A stretch of 64,000 nucleotides of DNA from Stomoxys calcitrans (GCF_963082655.1 NC_081552.1:7904448-7968447), one strand, 5' to 3'; shown: positions 1 through 10,868, numbered from the stretch's first letter. Notes: generated by a model from the sequence alone, not told the origin. Numbers and translations: made by a program.

Positions 1-821
1 GACAGTAAAAAATTACTTATTTTTGGAAAGGGGTAGACCCCCAGAAAATTGGTCCCGAAAGTGGGTATCAATTCTTGCTCTAACCCCCAATTCCTTTCAT
101 TTATGCCCCACATTGACATGATCGGTAAATATGACCGATCTGGGGGTGTTTTGGGGATTGGGGTGGTCCCCCAAACACTATGCCTGGAAAATATATCAGC
201 AACGTGCTCTATTCTCATATATTTATATATGATTTATTTAAACCCCATATTGCCATTGGCCTCAAAATTGGAAGTCAAATTCGTTTTCTTATCTCAATTA
301 AATTCCTTATTGCAAAAGTCAGCAAATGTGTCTGGTTTGGGGTATTGGCTCTAAAAAATATAAATATTTAATTCCATTCTCTTTAAGGCCCAAATTGTCT
401 TGGTGAGCAAATACGTCCTATTGGGGGTTGTTATGGTGGTGGGACGTCCCCTAGACAATTAGTCCCTAATGTTGATATCAGATACGTGGTCTACTCCCAA
501 ACACCTTTAATTTGAGCCGCATATTTCCATAGTCGGCAAACATGACCGGCTTGGGGGTGTTTTGGGGGATGGGCGGCCACTCAGTGAGTTGGCCTTGAAA
601 ATATATATCGGATTCGTTTTCTACTCTAAAAACCCTCCTATTTGAACCTCATATTGCAATAGTCAGCAAATACTTCCTATTTGGGTGGTGTTGTGGGGGT
701 GGGGTGGCCCCATTGACACTTTTCCCGATAATTGATATCAGATTCGTGCTTTACTCCCAAAAGTCCTTTCATTTGAGTCCCATATTGCTGTGGTCGTAAA
801 TTTGTCGCCTTTGGGGGATGT
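1..821 (-). mobile_element. Non-autonomous Helitron-like element, partial
   Basis: About six diverged units of 140-150 bp, each with a phrase like CATTTGAGCCCCATATTGC, a G-rich run and a C-rich run. Unit order matches 10,530-10,868 and 21,590-22,260, so these are copies of one subfamily. The CTAG end lies left of the window, and the inner end stops at a mariner remnant. Open frames here recur in the other copies because the repeat recurs; they are not genes. Confidence 0.75.
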
Positions 822-882
822 TTTACTAAAAATGCATTTACTTTCTTTTAAAAAATCCGCAATTACTTTTTAGGCAACCCAA
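822..882. mobile_element. Mariner-like terminal remnant (right end)
   Basis: Ends in a degenerate copy of the reverse complement of the mariner-type terminus TTGGGTTGCCCAAAAAGT, followed by TA at 883-884. Only about 60 bp of one end survive. The complementary left end of the same family is at 27,446. The assignment rests on the TIR and the TA target. Confidence 0.7.
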
Positions 883-884
883 TA

Positions 885-1327
885 AATGTGTCATATGGGT
901 CTATGTCTTGATATAGCTGCCATGTAAACCGATCTTGACCTCTTGAGCCCCTAAACGCCGCAATTCTTATCCGATTTGTCTCAAATTTTGTATAAGATAT
1001 TTTGTTATGACTTCCAACATCTATGGTTGAAATCGGTTCAAAACTCGATATAGCTCCCATATAAACCGATCGCCTTATTTGATTCTTTGAGGCTCTAGAG
1101 GGCGCAACTCTTATGCGATTTGTCTTAACATAATTTTACCGACTTCTCCTGTGACCTTCCACATATCTGCCAAATATGATCTGAATCAGGCCATAACCTG
1201 ATATAGCTCCCATATGAACCGACTATAGGGCTCAATTCTTATCTATCAGATAACGGGCGAAAATATGACAAATGAGCAAAAATATGACATGGTAGAGGGT
1301 ATGAAAGATTCGGCCCAGCCAAACGCT
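885..1327 (+). repeat. Type A element, subfamily A1, 5'-truncated
   Basis: Two to three tandem units of about 150 bp with the phrase TTGAGCCCCTA followed by a Y-rich 'ATCCGATTTG' block and ATATAGCTCCCATATAAACC. The right end keeps the GGTAGAGGGTAT and TTCGGCCCAGCC signature of a type A terminus. It is cut on the left by the mariner remnant and joined on the right to the foldback arm at 1,250-1,620. Confidence 0.7.
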
Positions 1328-1334
1328 TTTTATT

Positions 1335-1427
1335 GTCACTCGATTCGTTCGCCAAGTCATTGAAAACAGCTATTTACCCTTTATTAAATCAGCTGTTTTC
1401 AATGACTCGGCGAACGAATCGAGTGAC
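1335..1427. repeat. Strong hairpin, 37-bp arms
   Basis: The left arm 1,335-1,371 begins GTCACTCGATTCGTTCGCC. The right arm 1,391-1,427 is its reverse complement with one mismatch. The loop is 19 bp. Half of this hairpin recurs at 3,850-3,896 and at 35,630-35,661, always next to a type A terminus, so it is a repeat component rather than a unique site. Confidence 0.85.
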
Positions 1428-1639
1428 AAAACGAAAAAAATGTGTGGTTATCGGCACACCACATAGGCCTCCTCACCAAAAACTCTAATTCTGTGTACGT
1501 TCGTTGAGTTTAACACAAACTTGGACATTCGCACTCATTAAATAAATGTATATCTATGGCAAAGATAGCCACTTAAACTACCTGAAACACCTATTGATAA
1601 GGCGCGCATTATGGTGGGAATTTTAAATAGCAACAATAG

Positions 1640-2012
1640 AATAGCAACAAACTAACAAGCTTTTTCCTCCTCCCTGACAATTCGTAATCTTCGTAATCTA
1701 CTCCCGAATACCTTTTATTATCATCAAATAAATCTATTTTAGGGGGATGGCCGATCCCCAGTTTCTTGAATCCAATTTTTAATATGAAATTCTACTCCTG
1801 ACTACCTTTCAATAGAGTCCCATATTGTCCCGATTGGTTCACTTTCATTTTGGGATCGTACCTTTAGGGTAAGGTAAGGGGGAGGGTCCGCCCTTTACCG
1901 ATATCAATAAATTATATAGCCTATTGCTCCTTCCGGATCATTCTCCAGAATGAAAATTTGAAAGAAATCGGTTCTCCCGCTTTTGAGTCTATACGAAACA
2001 AACAAACAAACA
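1640..2012 (-). mobile_element. Helitron-like element, 5' portion
   Basis: Carries unit fragments (ACTCCCGAATACC and GAGTCCCATATTG) and then the family's 5' segment read on the minus strand. That segment has a TATATAGCCTATTGCTCC block, a TTTGAGTCTATACG block and an (AAAC)n run. The terminal TC is not clear and the CTAG end is absent. Confidence 0.6.
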
Positions 2013-2580
2013 AATTACGCCCTCTAGTGGCTCAAGAAGTCAAGACCCAAGATCAATTTGTATGGCAGCTATATCAGGTTATTGACCAATTTGAACCTAA
2101 CTTAGCACAGTTGTCGGAAGTCTTGGCGATACATGTCGGCCCGGTCGAACTTAGCACGCTTTTACTTGTTTGCTCTCACTTACTCAAACTTTTAATTTCT
2201 GTGGGTGCACGCCAAAGGTGCTTGTCCTGTTGGACTGAGTTTGTTTGTGAATGACGGTGGGCTAGAGCTGGCAAGATATCAATATTCGCAACTTTCGATA
2301 CATCTAATAATAAATATCGATAGGGTCGATACTATCGTTCATTTCTTATCACTTATATTTAAAATAGAAGCAATATCAATGCATGGTCCGAAAAATACCA
2401 AATTTAATAAAGTCAGATGGATATCATGTGAAAAATCATTGTAAAAATGTTTGTCTAACCGAATGAACATAACGCCCACTATAGGCTCAAGAAGTAAAAA
2501 CGGGAGATTTAATAAGGAAGCTATATCAAGTTATGGGCCGATTCGAACGATACTTGAAATACTCAAGAAAAGTAGGATTG
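2013..2580. repeat. Type A scraps and unassigned sequence
   Basis: 2,013-2,125 is a minus-strand type A unit and 2,135-2,178 a plus-strand type A right terminus (TTCGG, GAACTTAGCACGC, TTTTACTTG). 2,180-2,460 is not assigned; it holds a small CGATAG/CTATCG inverted motif near 2,328. 2,460-2,560 is a degraded minus-strand type A unit. I see no gene. Confidence 0.5.
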
Positions 2581-3297
2581 AACAAGTAAAAGAGTGCTAA
2601 GTTCGGCCGGGCCGAACCTTGGCAACCTACCACCATTGATTGTGCAAAATATTTATAAAAAATAAATTTAGTTGAAGGGCATACTTTCTTTTCTACATAC
2701 CAAACTTCTGTCAAACTAGCAAAAATTAAGCTTCTAGGAACCGAACAAGAATGCTCGAGAGACCGGTTTATATGGGAGCAATTCCAGGTTAAAGACTGAT
2801 TTGGACCGTATTTGGGACAGTTATTTGAAGTCGTAACAGATCAACGCATGCAAAATTTCAGCCAAATTGGACAAAAATTGCGGTTTATAAGGACTGGAGA
2901 AGTCAAATCGGGTGATTGGCTTATACGGGCGCTATATTAGGTTATAGACCGATTTGAACCATACATGGCACAGTTGTTGGGTATCATAACAAAACACGTC
3001 GTGCAAAAATTCATTCAAATCGGATAAGAATTGTACCCTCTAGAGGCTCAAGAAGTCAAGATTGGTTTATATGGCAGCTATATCGAAGTATTTGTGCAAA
3101 ATTTCAAGCGGCTAGCTTTACTCCTTCGGAAGTTAGCGTGCTTTCGACAGACGGACGGACATGGCTAGATCGACATAAAATGTCGCGACGATCAAGAATA
3201 TATATACTTTATGGGGTCTCAGACGATTATTTCAAGTAGTTACAAACAGAATGACGAAATTAGTATACCCCCCATCCTATGGTGGAGGGTATAAAAA
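2578..3297 (-). repeat. Type A element, both ends present (A3/A1 hybrid)
   Basis: On the minus strand it starts TATACCCTCCACCATAGG and ends in the GGCCGGGCCGAA palindrome and TACTTGTT. The left side of the window copy (2,578-2,750) is the A3 terminus, with AAATTTAGTTGAAGGGCAT and CAAACTTCTGTCAAAC. The rest is A1, with about three units and the GACAGACGGACGGACATGGC block. Termini from two subfamilies in one copy suggest recombination or a shared parent. Confidence 0.7.
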
Positions 3298-3319
3298 GCT
3301 CTAAAGTCGAAACAATTCC

Positions 3320-3690
3320 CTTATCGATGGCAGCATTAATATTTAAATAGCTGTTTGCAAATGGATCAACTGAATGGAGACGCCACGACGAACAGATAGA
3401 GGTCAGAGTGGTAAAAATTGATCATGCAGCATTTATCTTTGGTATGGCAACCTATCGGTCCTTAAAATAATGAAAAATAAAATATAGGAATTTCGATGCG
3501 GATGTTTGCTGTATTATTTTTTTTAATTTCCAACCCTAAGACGGGCCTTAACAATAGGTGTTTCAGGTAGTTTAAGTGGCTATCTTTGCCATAGATAAAA
3601 ATTTATTTAGTGAGTGCGAATATCCAATATTGTGTTAAACTGTTAGAGGGGAAGGCTCAACGAACGTACACAAAATCAGAGCTGTTGGAG
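3320..3690 (+). repeat. Module D repeat
   Basis: Contains CAGAGTGGTAAAAATTGAT, GCAGCATTTATCTTTG, TATGGCAACCTATCGGTCC and a GTTTGCTGTATTATTTTTT block, ending in GTGGCTATCTTTGCCATAG. Close relatives lie at 35,380-35,640, 60,590-60,800 (inverted), 62,590-62,680 and, in part, 1,497-1,620 (inverted). In the later copies it travels inside Helitron composites. No coding signal. Confidence 0.65.
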
Positions 3691-3892
3691 AGTAGGTTAC
3701 GTTATAGAGGTGACATTTTTCTACGCTTTGAAAGCGAAAGCTCAGTAGAACGGGTTGGATTGAAAATTTAGCTCAAAGATAAGAAGCCTCCTTTCTAAAG
3801 TCGAGCGCAAGTGGCGTGCCGAAAAGCACACATTTTTTTGTTTTGTCGCTCGATTCGTTCGCCAATTAGCTGTTTTCAATGACTTGGTGAAC

Positions 3893-4212
3893 GAGTAAAA
3901 GCGTGGAAAGTTCACCGAGCTGAATCTTACATACCCTCTACCATGGATCTCATTTGTCATATTTTTGCCCGATATCTCTTTATAGCCAAACAAAGGGTAA
4001 TGGACAAAAATTGCCAAGCTATTGGAGCTATTTCAGGTTATCGACCGATTCGGACCATGTCCATAGTAGATAGACGGACCAACATGGCTAAATCGACTTT
4101 GAATGTCAAGACGATCAAAAATACACATATATACATTGTTATTAATCAGATGAATATTTCGATGTTTTACAAACGGAATGACGAAATTAGTTTATGATGG
4201 AGGGTATAAAAT
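3893..4212 (-). repeat. Type A element, short, both ends
   Basis: Minus-strand copy of about 320 bp with a degraded palindromic end (GAGTAAAAGCGTGG) and an intact GATGGAGGGTATAAAA end. Only about one internal unit is left. The right flank (4,213-4,320) is shared with the copies at 29.7 and 36.5 kb. Confidence 0.65.
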
Positions 4213-4320
4213 GAAAAAAACAAATTTAGTAGTCTAGGCCGTACGTTTTTGTACTGAAGTCTTAAATGGATAATTATTCACAATTGTCGCAACTATTATC
4301 CAGTGCTGAAAATTTTTTCT
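4213..4320 (+). repeat. Composite flank C, partial copy
   Basis: The phrases TTTTTGTACTGAAGTCTTAA and TTGTCGCAACTATTAT recur directly after a type A end at 29,753 and 36,511. The longer copies run on for about 300 bp more; this one is interrupted at about 4,320. The shared order means the type A copy and this flank were duplicated as one unit. Confidence 0.6.
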
Positions 4321-4579
4321 GTTATTTAGTATATGTATATATCTTCAACATTCTTGACGCAAGCTAGCAAAAAACTATCTAAACTCTTATCTAAAATCAT
4401 GGAGTTACATGTTTCATCCGTGTGTCTCGATCTGTTACACATTAATATTCACTTTTTCCCTTGAGAAAACATTCAAACATTCTTGTCTATGATTCTGGAA
4501 ATTGATATTCCCTCTATATATCTCTTACATCTTTCTATTCAACTTCAATGTTCACACTTTCTACAAACTTCCCAGATAT

Positions 4580-4915
4580 GGTTATTTATTTAGGACTTTG
4601 TGTAGCACAATAATTAATAACAAATTAACATAATACGGAAGGAGTCTATATTTACCCAAGGACACGCTTGACCATTGTCACAGTCACACTTTCCTTAGGT
4701 GTTTGCATTGAAAATTAACATTAATATAACATAAAAACAAACAAGAAAATCACAATCAGTTAAAAGTTTAATAGAAAGATGACAATTTGTTTTAAGTGTG
4801 GGTAAAGTGTATTGCTTTGCTTTGAACCGTCTACAAAAATATTCCAAACAATACACCATATTTCATACAACTACAATAGATCCTGCTAGGTGACCCATTG
4901 CCTTCTTCCTATGAG
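4580..4915 (-). other. Possible 3' UTR with poly(A) signal
   Basis: Sequence downstream of the stop of the exon at 4,916-5,075, free of recognised repeats. An AATAAA signal on the minus strand lies at 4,585-4,590, about 325 bp past the stop. The interval up to 4,330 on the far side is also low-repeat and shows nothing else. Confidence 0.35.
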
Positions 4916-5075
4916 TTAATATTCTTTTGCGGCCTTATTGGCCAGCCACAAGTCTCGCAAACAATGGTCGTTGGGTTTTTTGATTGGTCTAGGCAGTCGT
5001 TTGTCCATGGGTTTCTTGCCGCCGCAACAGGAACAAACTTTGATAATGAGTTGCCTCTGTGGCACACAAAGAGTT
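4916..5075 (-). CDS. Candidate 3'-terminal exon of an unknown host gene
   Basis: Read on the minus strand, a pyrimidine-rich TTGTAATTGTTTTCACAG acceptor is followed by one base plus 52 codons and a TAA. The peptide contains CSCCGGKKPMDKRLPRP and ends LANKAAKEY. Codon third positions look coding in this frame (many CTG, AAG, GCC, GGC, ATC, GAC), unlike the AT-rich surroundings. A second frame is also open (containing VCETCGWPIRPQK) but uses rarer codons. I do not recognise the family. The cysteines could bind metal or form disulfides. The exon is followed by a repeat-free tail with a poly(A) signal. The upstream exon would need to end after two codon bases; I could not find it. Coding status is inferred from splice signal and codon use only. 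Confidence 0.4.
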
Positions 5076-5160
5076 CTGTGAAAACAATTACAAACCAATT
5101 TCCAATGTATATTTTGTTTTTTCGTTTTCTTGTAAGTTGTACTTATTTGTAAATATTTAT

Positions 5161-6036
5161 TTTTATACCCTCCACCATAGGATGGGGGTATACTAAATTC
5201 GTCATTCTGTTTGTAACTACTCGAAATATGCGTCTGAGACCCCATAAAGTATATATATTCTTGATCGTCATGTCATTTTAAGTCGATCTAGCCATGTCCG
5301 TCCATCCATCCGTCTGTCTGTCGAAAATACGCTAACTTTTGAAGGAGTAGAGCTAGCCGCTTGAAATTTTGCACAAATTCTTCCTATTAGTGTAGATTGG
5401 TTGGGATCGTAAATGGGCCAAATCGGTCCATGTTTTGATATAGCTCCCATATAAACCGATCTTGGGGCTTGACTTCTTGAGCCTCTAGAGGGCGGAATTT
5501 TCATCCGATTTGGCTGAAATTTTGCATGAAGTGTTTTCTCATGTCTTCCAATAACCGTGCTAAGTATGGCGGAAATCGGAACTTAACCTGATATAGCTGC
5601 CATATAAACCGATCTGGGATTTTAACTTCTTGAGCCTCTAGAGGGCGCAATTCTCATCCGATTTGGCAGAAATTGTGTACAACGGTTTCTCTCATGACCT
5701 CCAACATACGTGTCTAATATGGTCTGAATCGATCAATAGCTTGATACAACTCCCATATAAACCTATCTCCCGATTTTGCTTCTTGAGCCCCTACAAGGTG
5801 CAATTCTTATCCGAATGAACTAAAATATTGCACAATGTCTTCTACTATGCTCAGCATTCATTTACCGCCCGAATCGAACTATTACTTGATATAGCTTCAA
5901 TAGCGTAACAGTTCTTATTCAATATTATTTGTTTGTCTAAAAAGAGATACCGCGCATAGAACTCGACAAATGCGATCCATGGTGGAGGGTATATAAGATT
6001 CGGCCCGGTCGAACTTAGCACGCTCTTACTTGTTCT
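5161..6036 (+). repeat. Type A element, subfamily A1, full length
   Basis: A reference copy for the family. It starts TTTTATACCCTCCACCATAGG, continues GGATGGGGGTATACTAAA and a GTTTGTAACTAC block, then GTCCGTCCATCCATCCGTC. Three to four units of about 150 bp follow, with AAACCGATCT and CTAGAGGGCG. It ends GGTGGAGGGTATATAAG, TTCGGCCCGGTCGAACTTAG and CTTACTTGTT. There is no coding capacity. Whole length is about 876 bp. Confidence 0.8.
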
Positions 6037-7590
6037 ATCATATTCTGATTTCAATTCCGGAAATATATACTTTTTCCTCTATGAAAGTGGTAAGGAAGGA
6101 ATCCATTTACCCACTGAGAGCATATTGTAAGTAAGTAAGTCACGTGCTTGTCGCACACGTGTCCCTTTAATGACCGCTTGGATTTTGTTTTTGGTTCTAC
6201 GCTTTCCGCTTTGGTTTGGAGTGTAAAGGTAAACAAAAAAAAAGCAAAACTGCCTTTAATTTTCATTACAGCAGTTTAGGGGAGCATTCGAATCTCCGAC
6301 CTTTTTGTTGAAGTCAGTCAATCAACAATGACAATGAATATGTTAAGCCTATTTTTCGCCGTTGTCGAGTTAATATATTGAAATGTAATTCAGCGCGAAT
6401 GGTCAGACATGCATGAGTTCCATTAGACAAAGAGTGGTCCTTGGCGCTCCTGCGGCCAGCCAGCCAGCTCTGTCATGACGGTGTAATCGAATATCTTTGT
6501 GTATGGGAAAGGATATGGTGGTTCATCCACTTCAAGCGGTGTTTCCAAACAAATTGAACTCTTTTTGTTGTTGTGTTGGTTGTCATTTTTTCACGCCCCA
6601 CTAAACGCAAAGGTCCAACTCTAGGGCATTATTGTATACATTTTCATTGTAAGTCGTGGCGGACCTCTTTATTGGACCCACTGGCCATAAGCGACTTGGT
6701 TTTTCCATTTTAAGGGGTTTGGGTATATGAAAAGCTTTTGTTGCGTTTTTTTGCTGGAATGCGTTGGGTCATGTGTTTTAATATTTTTTTCCTACAATGA
6801 GCGATGCCCAGGGTTTTCGAAGAACAATTGTTTGACAGACGTTCGTTCCTTAAATGGTATTGAATTTCAGTTGAATGCGAGTTAACTTTTTTCCATTTGC
6901 GATTGCTTCTCATACAATTCATAACAAATTAATTCGTAGCTCTCAATAGTCAATGATTGTAATTAATAACGTATTTATAGCATTTCGCCTACTTGAATTG
7001 CAAGAGGACAATGTATGGTTTGACGTTATGGTGCGATCTTTTTTATTATTTAAAATCTCTATGGGCAATAAGCATTGTCATAGGCAGCAACTTAATTTGG
7101 TCATTTTAAATTTTTTTTACAAAATTTTTTTTACTTTAATATACAATATGTTTGTGATGTTCAATTCATCAATTTTATTATATACATATCACTTTTTTGT
7201 TTGTAAACACTAATGAGATTCTTTTTATTTCAGATAATAATTGTTAGTTTTTCGAGGTTCCTTAAAAATCTACCAAAAAGTAGGATATACTTGTACAGCA
7301 TCTAAACTTATACAAAACACAACATAAATATTAAATACTCCATTTCATTGCATTGTTAGTAGATTTTGTTACAGACAAAATATTCAATCATCATTTTTCG
7401 GGCCATACATTAGAGCTAGATCTTTACTACCTGTTCTTCCACCAGCCGTCTTGTTTCACTTTGTTCTTGTTCTTTTCTTTTGTTCCTCAAAATTGCCACA
7501 AAATCTTCCTTAACAGAGCCTGAACATACTCATATCACACTCTTCATTCGCCTTTTTTGCCATTCCATTTGCAACACACATTTTCAACAC
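6037..7590. other. Low-repeat interval, no gene seen
   Basis: Sequence without recognised transposon units. It holds short homopolymers and an AT-rich tract at 7,080-7,210. Open frames here are short, with no splice context or codon bias that I can support. It may be intronic or intergenic host DNA. Confidence 0.5.
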
Positions 7591-8060
7591 TACAAAGTCG
7601 TCGTTATATAGACGATCTAGGCATGTCCGCCCGTCTGTTTGTTGAAATCACTCTAAAGCCTAATGTTCTAAGATGGCCTATAGCCCAAAATAGTAATTTG
7701 CGCTGTTACAGTGAGTTGCTTGGACTCTTCAACATCTGAGTATGGAACAGATCTACCAGACTTGAACGATTGAATGCATTCAACAAAAAAGAAGCATTTC
7801 TTACCCAAAATTTACGAAATTTGGAAGAGATCTCTTAGCACTCGCACCAATTACAGTCAATACCAAAATTCGCCCTTTTTCCTGAAATTTGGAACAGTGA
7901 GACCACTTGTAACATATTGCTCATCGACATCCACGGTTTTATTCTGCACCCTTAACGAATATACAGAAACGACTAGAAATGCATAAATTTTGAGTTATCC
8001 CCGTCGATTTTTAATAATTAACTTTGTATTTATATGTTGGAAAAACCTACCAAAAATTGA
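7591..8060. repeat. Degraded A2-type fragment and unassigned sequence
   Basis: A GACGATCTAGGCATGTCCG block with CGTCTGTTTGTTGAAATCAC matches the terminal part of A2 elements (compare 43,300-43,360). The remainder, up to the LINE, is unassigned. The frames at 7,557-7,986 have no recognisable product. Confidence 0.35.
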
Positions 8061-8099
8061 GGCCAGCCTACCAACCTACCAAGAGAACCTACCAAAAAC

Positions 8100-9470
8100 G
8101 GCAACACTTGTCAGAAACCCATTGAAACTTCAGCTTTCGGGCTAATAAAGGAACGGAGCGAGTGGTGTTGCATTTATATCCAAATCCTGATAGCCTGGAA
8201 AGACAGACTACTTCTGTTCATCAGCCTAGTTTTAGTAATTTCTATTTAATACTGTCTTCATTCAGTCGGAGACTGAAACACCTTATCTCCTGCTTTACTC
8301 CGGTGGATGAGAGGTTAGCAACAATCCGCATAAAAGCCAAATTCTTCAACATCAGCCCTATTTATGCCCATGCCCCGAAGGAAGACAAAGACGAGTAGAC
8401 CAAGGATATTTTTTACGAGCGCCTAGAGAGAGAATATGACCGCTGCCCCACCCATGATATTAAAATCGTTGCGGGAGATTTTAATGGGAAGATAGGGAAG
8501 GAAGAAATATTTGGTCTAACAGTCGGAAAGTTTAGCCTCCACGAGATAAGGTCTAGTAATGGGTTGCAGTGACCCGACTAAAGAACAACAAGGCAGCAGT
8601 AGCCGATGGTTTACCCGCTGAACTGTTTAAGACCGGAGGCTACATGCTGATAAGGCGTATGCATCAGCATATCTGCGCAATCTGGCTAGAAGAACACATA
8701 CCCGATGATTGGAACCTCAGCATACATGTCACTTACACAAGAAAGGAGAGAAGACGAAATGTTCCAACTACAGAGGAATAAGTCTCCTCCCATTCGCATA
8801 CAAGATACTCTCGAGCGTACTGTGTGAAAGATTAAAATCAAAACTCAATGAGATAATTGGGCCCTATCAATGGGCTTTTGACCTGGTAAATCCACCCTGG
8901 ACCAGATATTCGCACTGCGCCAAATCCTGGAAAAGACCCGAGAAGGAAAAATCAACACCTACCATCTCTTTGTTGACTAGACAGCCTCCTTCGATACTCC
9001 TTTACGTTCAAAGGTATTTCAAGCCTTGTCTGAGTTTGGTATCCCTGCAAAATTAATAAGGCCGGCAGGACGACACTTGCTGATACGCGTTCCTCAGTAA
9101 GACACTGATACTACTCATGCTGTTATGGAGTTTGTTTATGAAGAATATAGGCGGCGTATGAACCACGAGCTGTATGACGACGATAGCATAGTTACACGCA
9201 TCAAAATACAACGGCTGCGTTGGCTAGGTCATGTTGTCAGAATGCATGAAGAAGCTCCAGCAAAAAAGTCCTTTGAAGGCAAACACGGTGGTACACGCAA
9301 ACCGGGAAGACCAAAAGTGCGATGGAAATATCAAGTGGTGGGAGATACCTCGAAACTTGGTGTCAGAGATTTCAGAATGAGCGCAGAAGATCGAGGCACT
9401 TGGGACGCTGTTCTACGTTCGGCTAGTGGAACAAATATTCTGTCATAGCCAATTAAAGAAAGAAAGGACT
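8100..9470 (+). pseudogene. RTE-like LINE, internally deleted and frameshifted
   Basis: An ancient non-LTR retrotransposon ORF in several frames. From about 8,318 an endonuclease-like piece carries KIVAGDFNGKIGKEEIFG. After a deletion near 8,572, an RT N-terminal piece has RLKNNKAA.ADGLPAELFKTGG, with V in place of the usual G before AD. It continues after a frameshift as KGEKTKCSNYRGISLLP and GPYQWAF. The RT core with the catalytic YADD box is missing. The C-terminal tail (9,150-9,447) has RLRWLGHVVRMHEEAP, KPGRPKVRWK and ends at a TAG. Normal members make one protein with endonuclease and reverse transcriptase that copies RNA at a nicked target. This copy cannot. A 3' fragment of the same family lies at 29,458-29,699. 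Confidence 0.8.
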
Positions 9471-9569
9471 GTCTTCATTTACGGTTTTGGAATATATTCT
9501 TTACCATGGTACAATGTACAATAATTGGAAACATTTTTGTTTTCATAACATATCAATTGACATGTTATG

Positions 9570-9845
9570 TCAAATCGGATGAAAAATGCTCCTTTTATGG
9601 GCTCAATACCCTATATCCGGAGATCGGTCTATATGGCAACTATATCCAAATATGGCGCAATTCGGACGATATTCAACAAAAAATGTGGGACAGTGAATTG
9701 TGTTGAGCCCTTCGACATCATTCTTCAATTTGGGTCAGATATTTTGATAGCTGCCATATGGACCGATCTCTCGATGCAAGGTCTTGACCCCATAAAAGGA
9801 GCATTCACCACCACTGTGGTGCAGGGTATTATAACTTTGTGCATT
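9570..9845. repeat. A2 fragments in inverted pair plus family I end
   Basis: 9,570-9,700 reads as a minus-strand A2 unit and 9,700-9,805 as a plus-strand one, turning about position 9,700. 9,808-9,880 (CACCACTGTGGTGCAGGG, then GTATTATAAC) matches the start of the family I element at 51,752. Confidence 0.5.
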
Positions 9846-9937
9846 TGTTTCCAAAGCTAACAAGGAGAAGAGTTTATTTATTTCATCTAACGAGTAAAAC
9901 TCTTACAGACTACATACAATTAACTTATATACATACA

Positions 9938-10868
9938 CTAGCTGACCCGGGCCCGCTCCTCTGCGCCTTCTTTTACTTTATATGGGACAAAAGTACCATG
10001 CTACGAAAATATAGTAGTATATCGCTTGACTAACAGTTTAACAATATAAGTGCCTTTATCTGAATCCCACATGATCTTTATTGGTCTACGAATTTAAGTT
10101 TGGATGTAAGGTGTACTCCATTCTTAAAATACTTAATTTCAACCCGATATTCTCATGGTGTCTGATTTAGTGGTGTTTTTGGGGGAGAGATGGTCCCCCA
10201 GATACTTGGCCCTAAAAAAATACCAGCATAGTGCTCTTTTCTCAAATACCATTTATTTAAACCCCATTGGCATAAGAGGAGTTTACGGGATCAGGCGTCC
10301 CCCAAACACATGGCCCCAAAATAAGTTATCAAATTCGTTTTCTAATCTTAAATACCTTTCATTTGAGCCACATATTGGCATAGTCGAAATTTTTTTTTCT
10401 TTTGGGGTTTGTTTTGGGAAAGGGGTGAGCATAAAATACATGGTCCTACATTTGGATATCAAATTCGTATTCTACTCCTAAATACCTTTATTTGAGCCCC
10501 ATATTGCGATGATCACTAAAATATTGCTTTTTCTGGGGTATTTTGGAAAAGGAGTAGACCCCCGGAAAATTGGTCTCGAAAATGGGTATCAATTCTTGCT
10601 CTACCCCCCAATGCCTTTCATTTAAGCTCCACTTTGACATGGTCGGTAAATATGTCCGATTTAGGAGTGTTTTGGGGATTGGGGTGGTCCTCCAAACACT
10701 AACCCCGGAAAATATAGTAGCAACGTTCTCTATTCTCATATATCTGTATCTCATTTATTTGAACCCCATATTGCCATTGGCCTCAAAATGGGATATCAAA
10801 TTCGTTTTCTAATCTCATTTAAACTCCTTATTGCAAAAGTCGGCAAATATGTCCGGTTTGGAGTCGAG
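9938..10868 (-). mobile_element. Helitron-like element with CTAG end
   Basis: The minus-strand 3' end is CTAG at 9,938-9,941 followed by T, preceded by the GC-rich CGGGCCCG palindrome (window reads ACTAGCTGACCCGGGC). Five or so units follow in the same order as 20,994-21,960. It stops where jockey-like sequence begins. Confidence 0.8.

Larger units (their letters stand above)
1250..3990. repeat. Foldback-like composite with long inverted arms
   Basis: The left arm (about 1,250-1,620) is the reverse complement of the right arm (about 3,540-3,990), with small indels. Shared pieces in inverted order are a type A terminus, a CGATTCGTTCGCC block, and the phrase GGCAAAGATAGCCACTTAAA. The 1.9-kb interior holds a Helitron fragment, type A pieces and module D. 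This could be one foldback element or two inverted copies of the same composite. A single-arm copy sits at 35,380-35,760. Confidence 0.6.

Noticed and set aside
49..354. 101-residue frame with close relatives at 10,570 and 21,635
   Set aside because: The similarity is that of Helitron repeat units; the frames have no domain and differ in start and stop.
4898..5152. Plus-strand 84-residue frame
   Set aside because: Antisense to the candidate terminal exon; no splice or codon support.
6275..6310. TTCGAAT motif resembling a tRNA T-arm
   Set aside because: No acceptor, D or anticodon stems can be placed around it.
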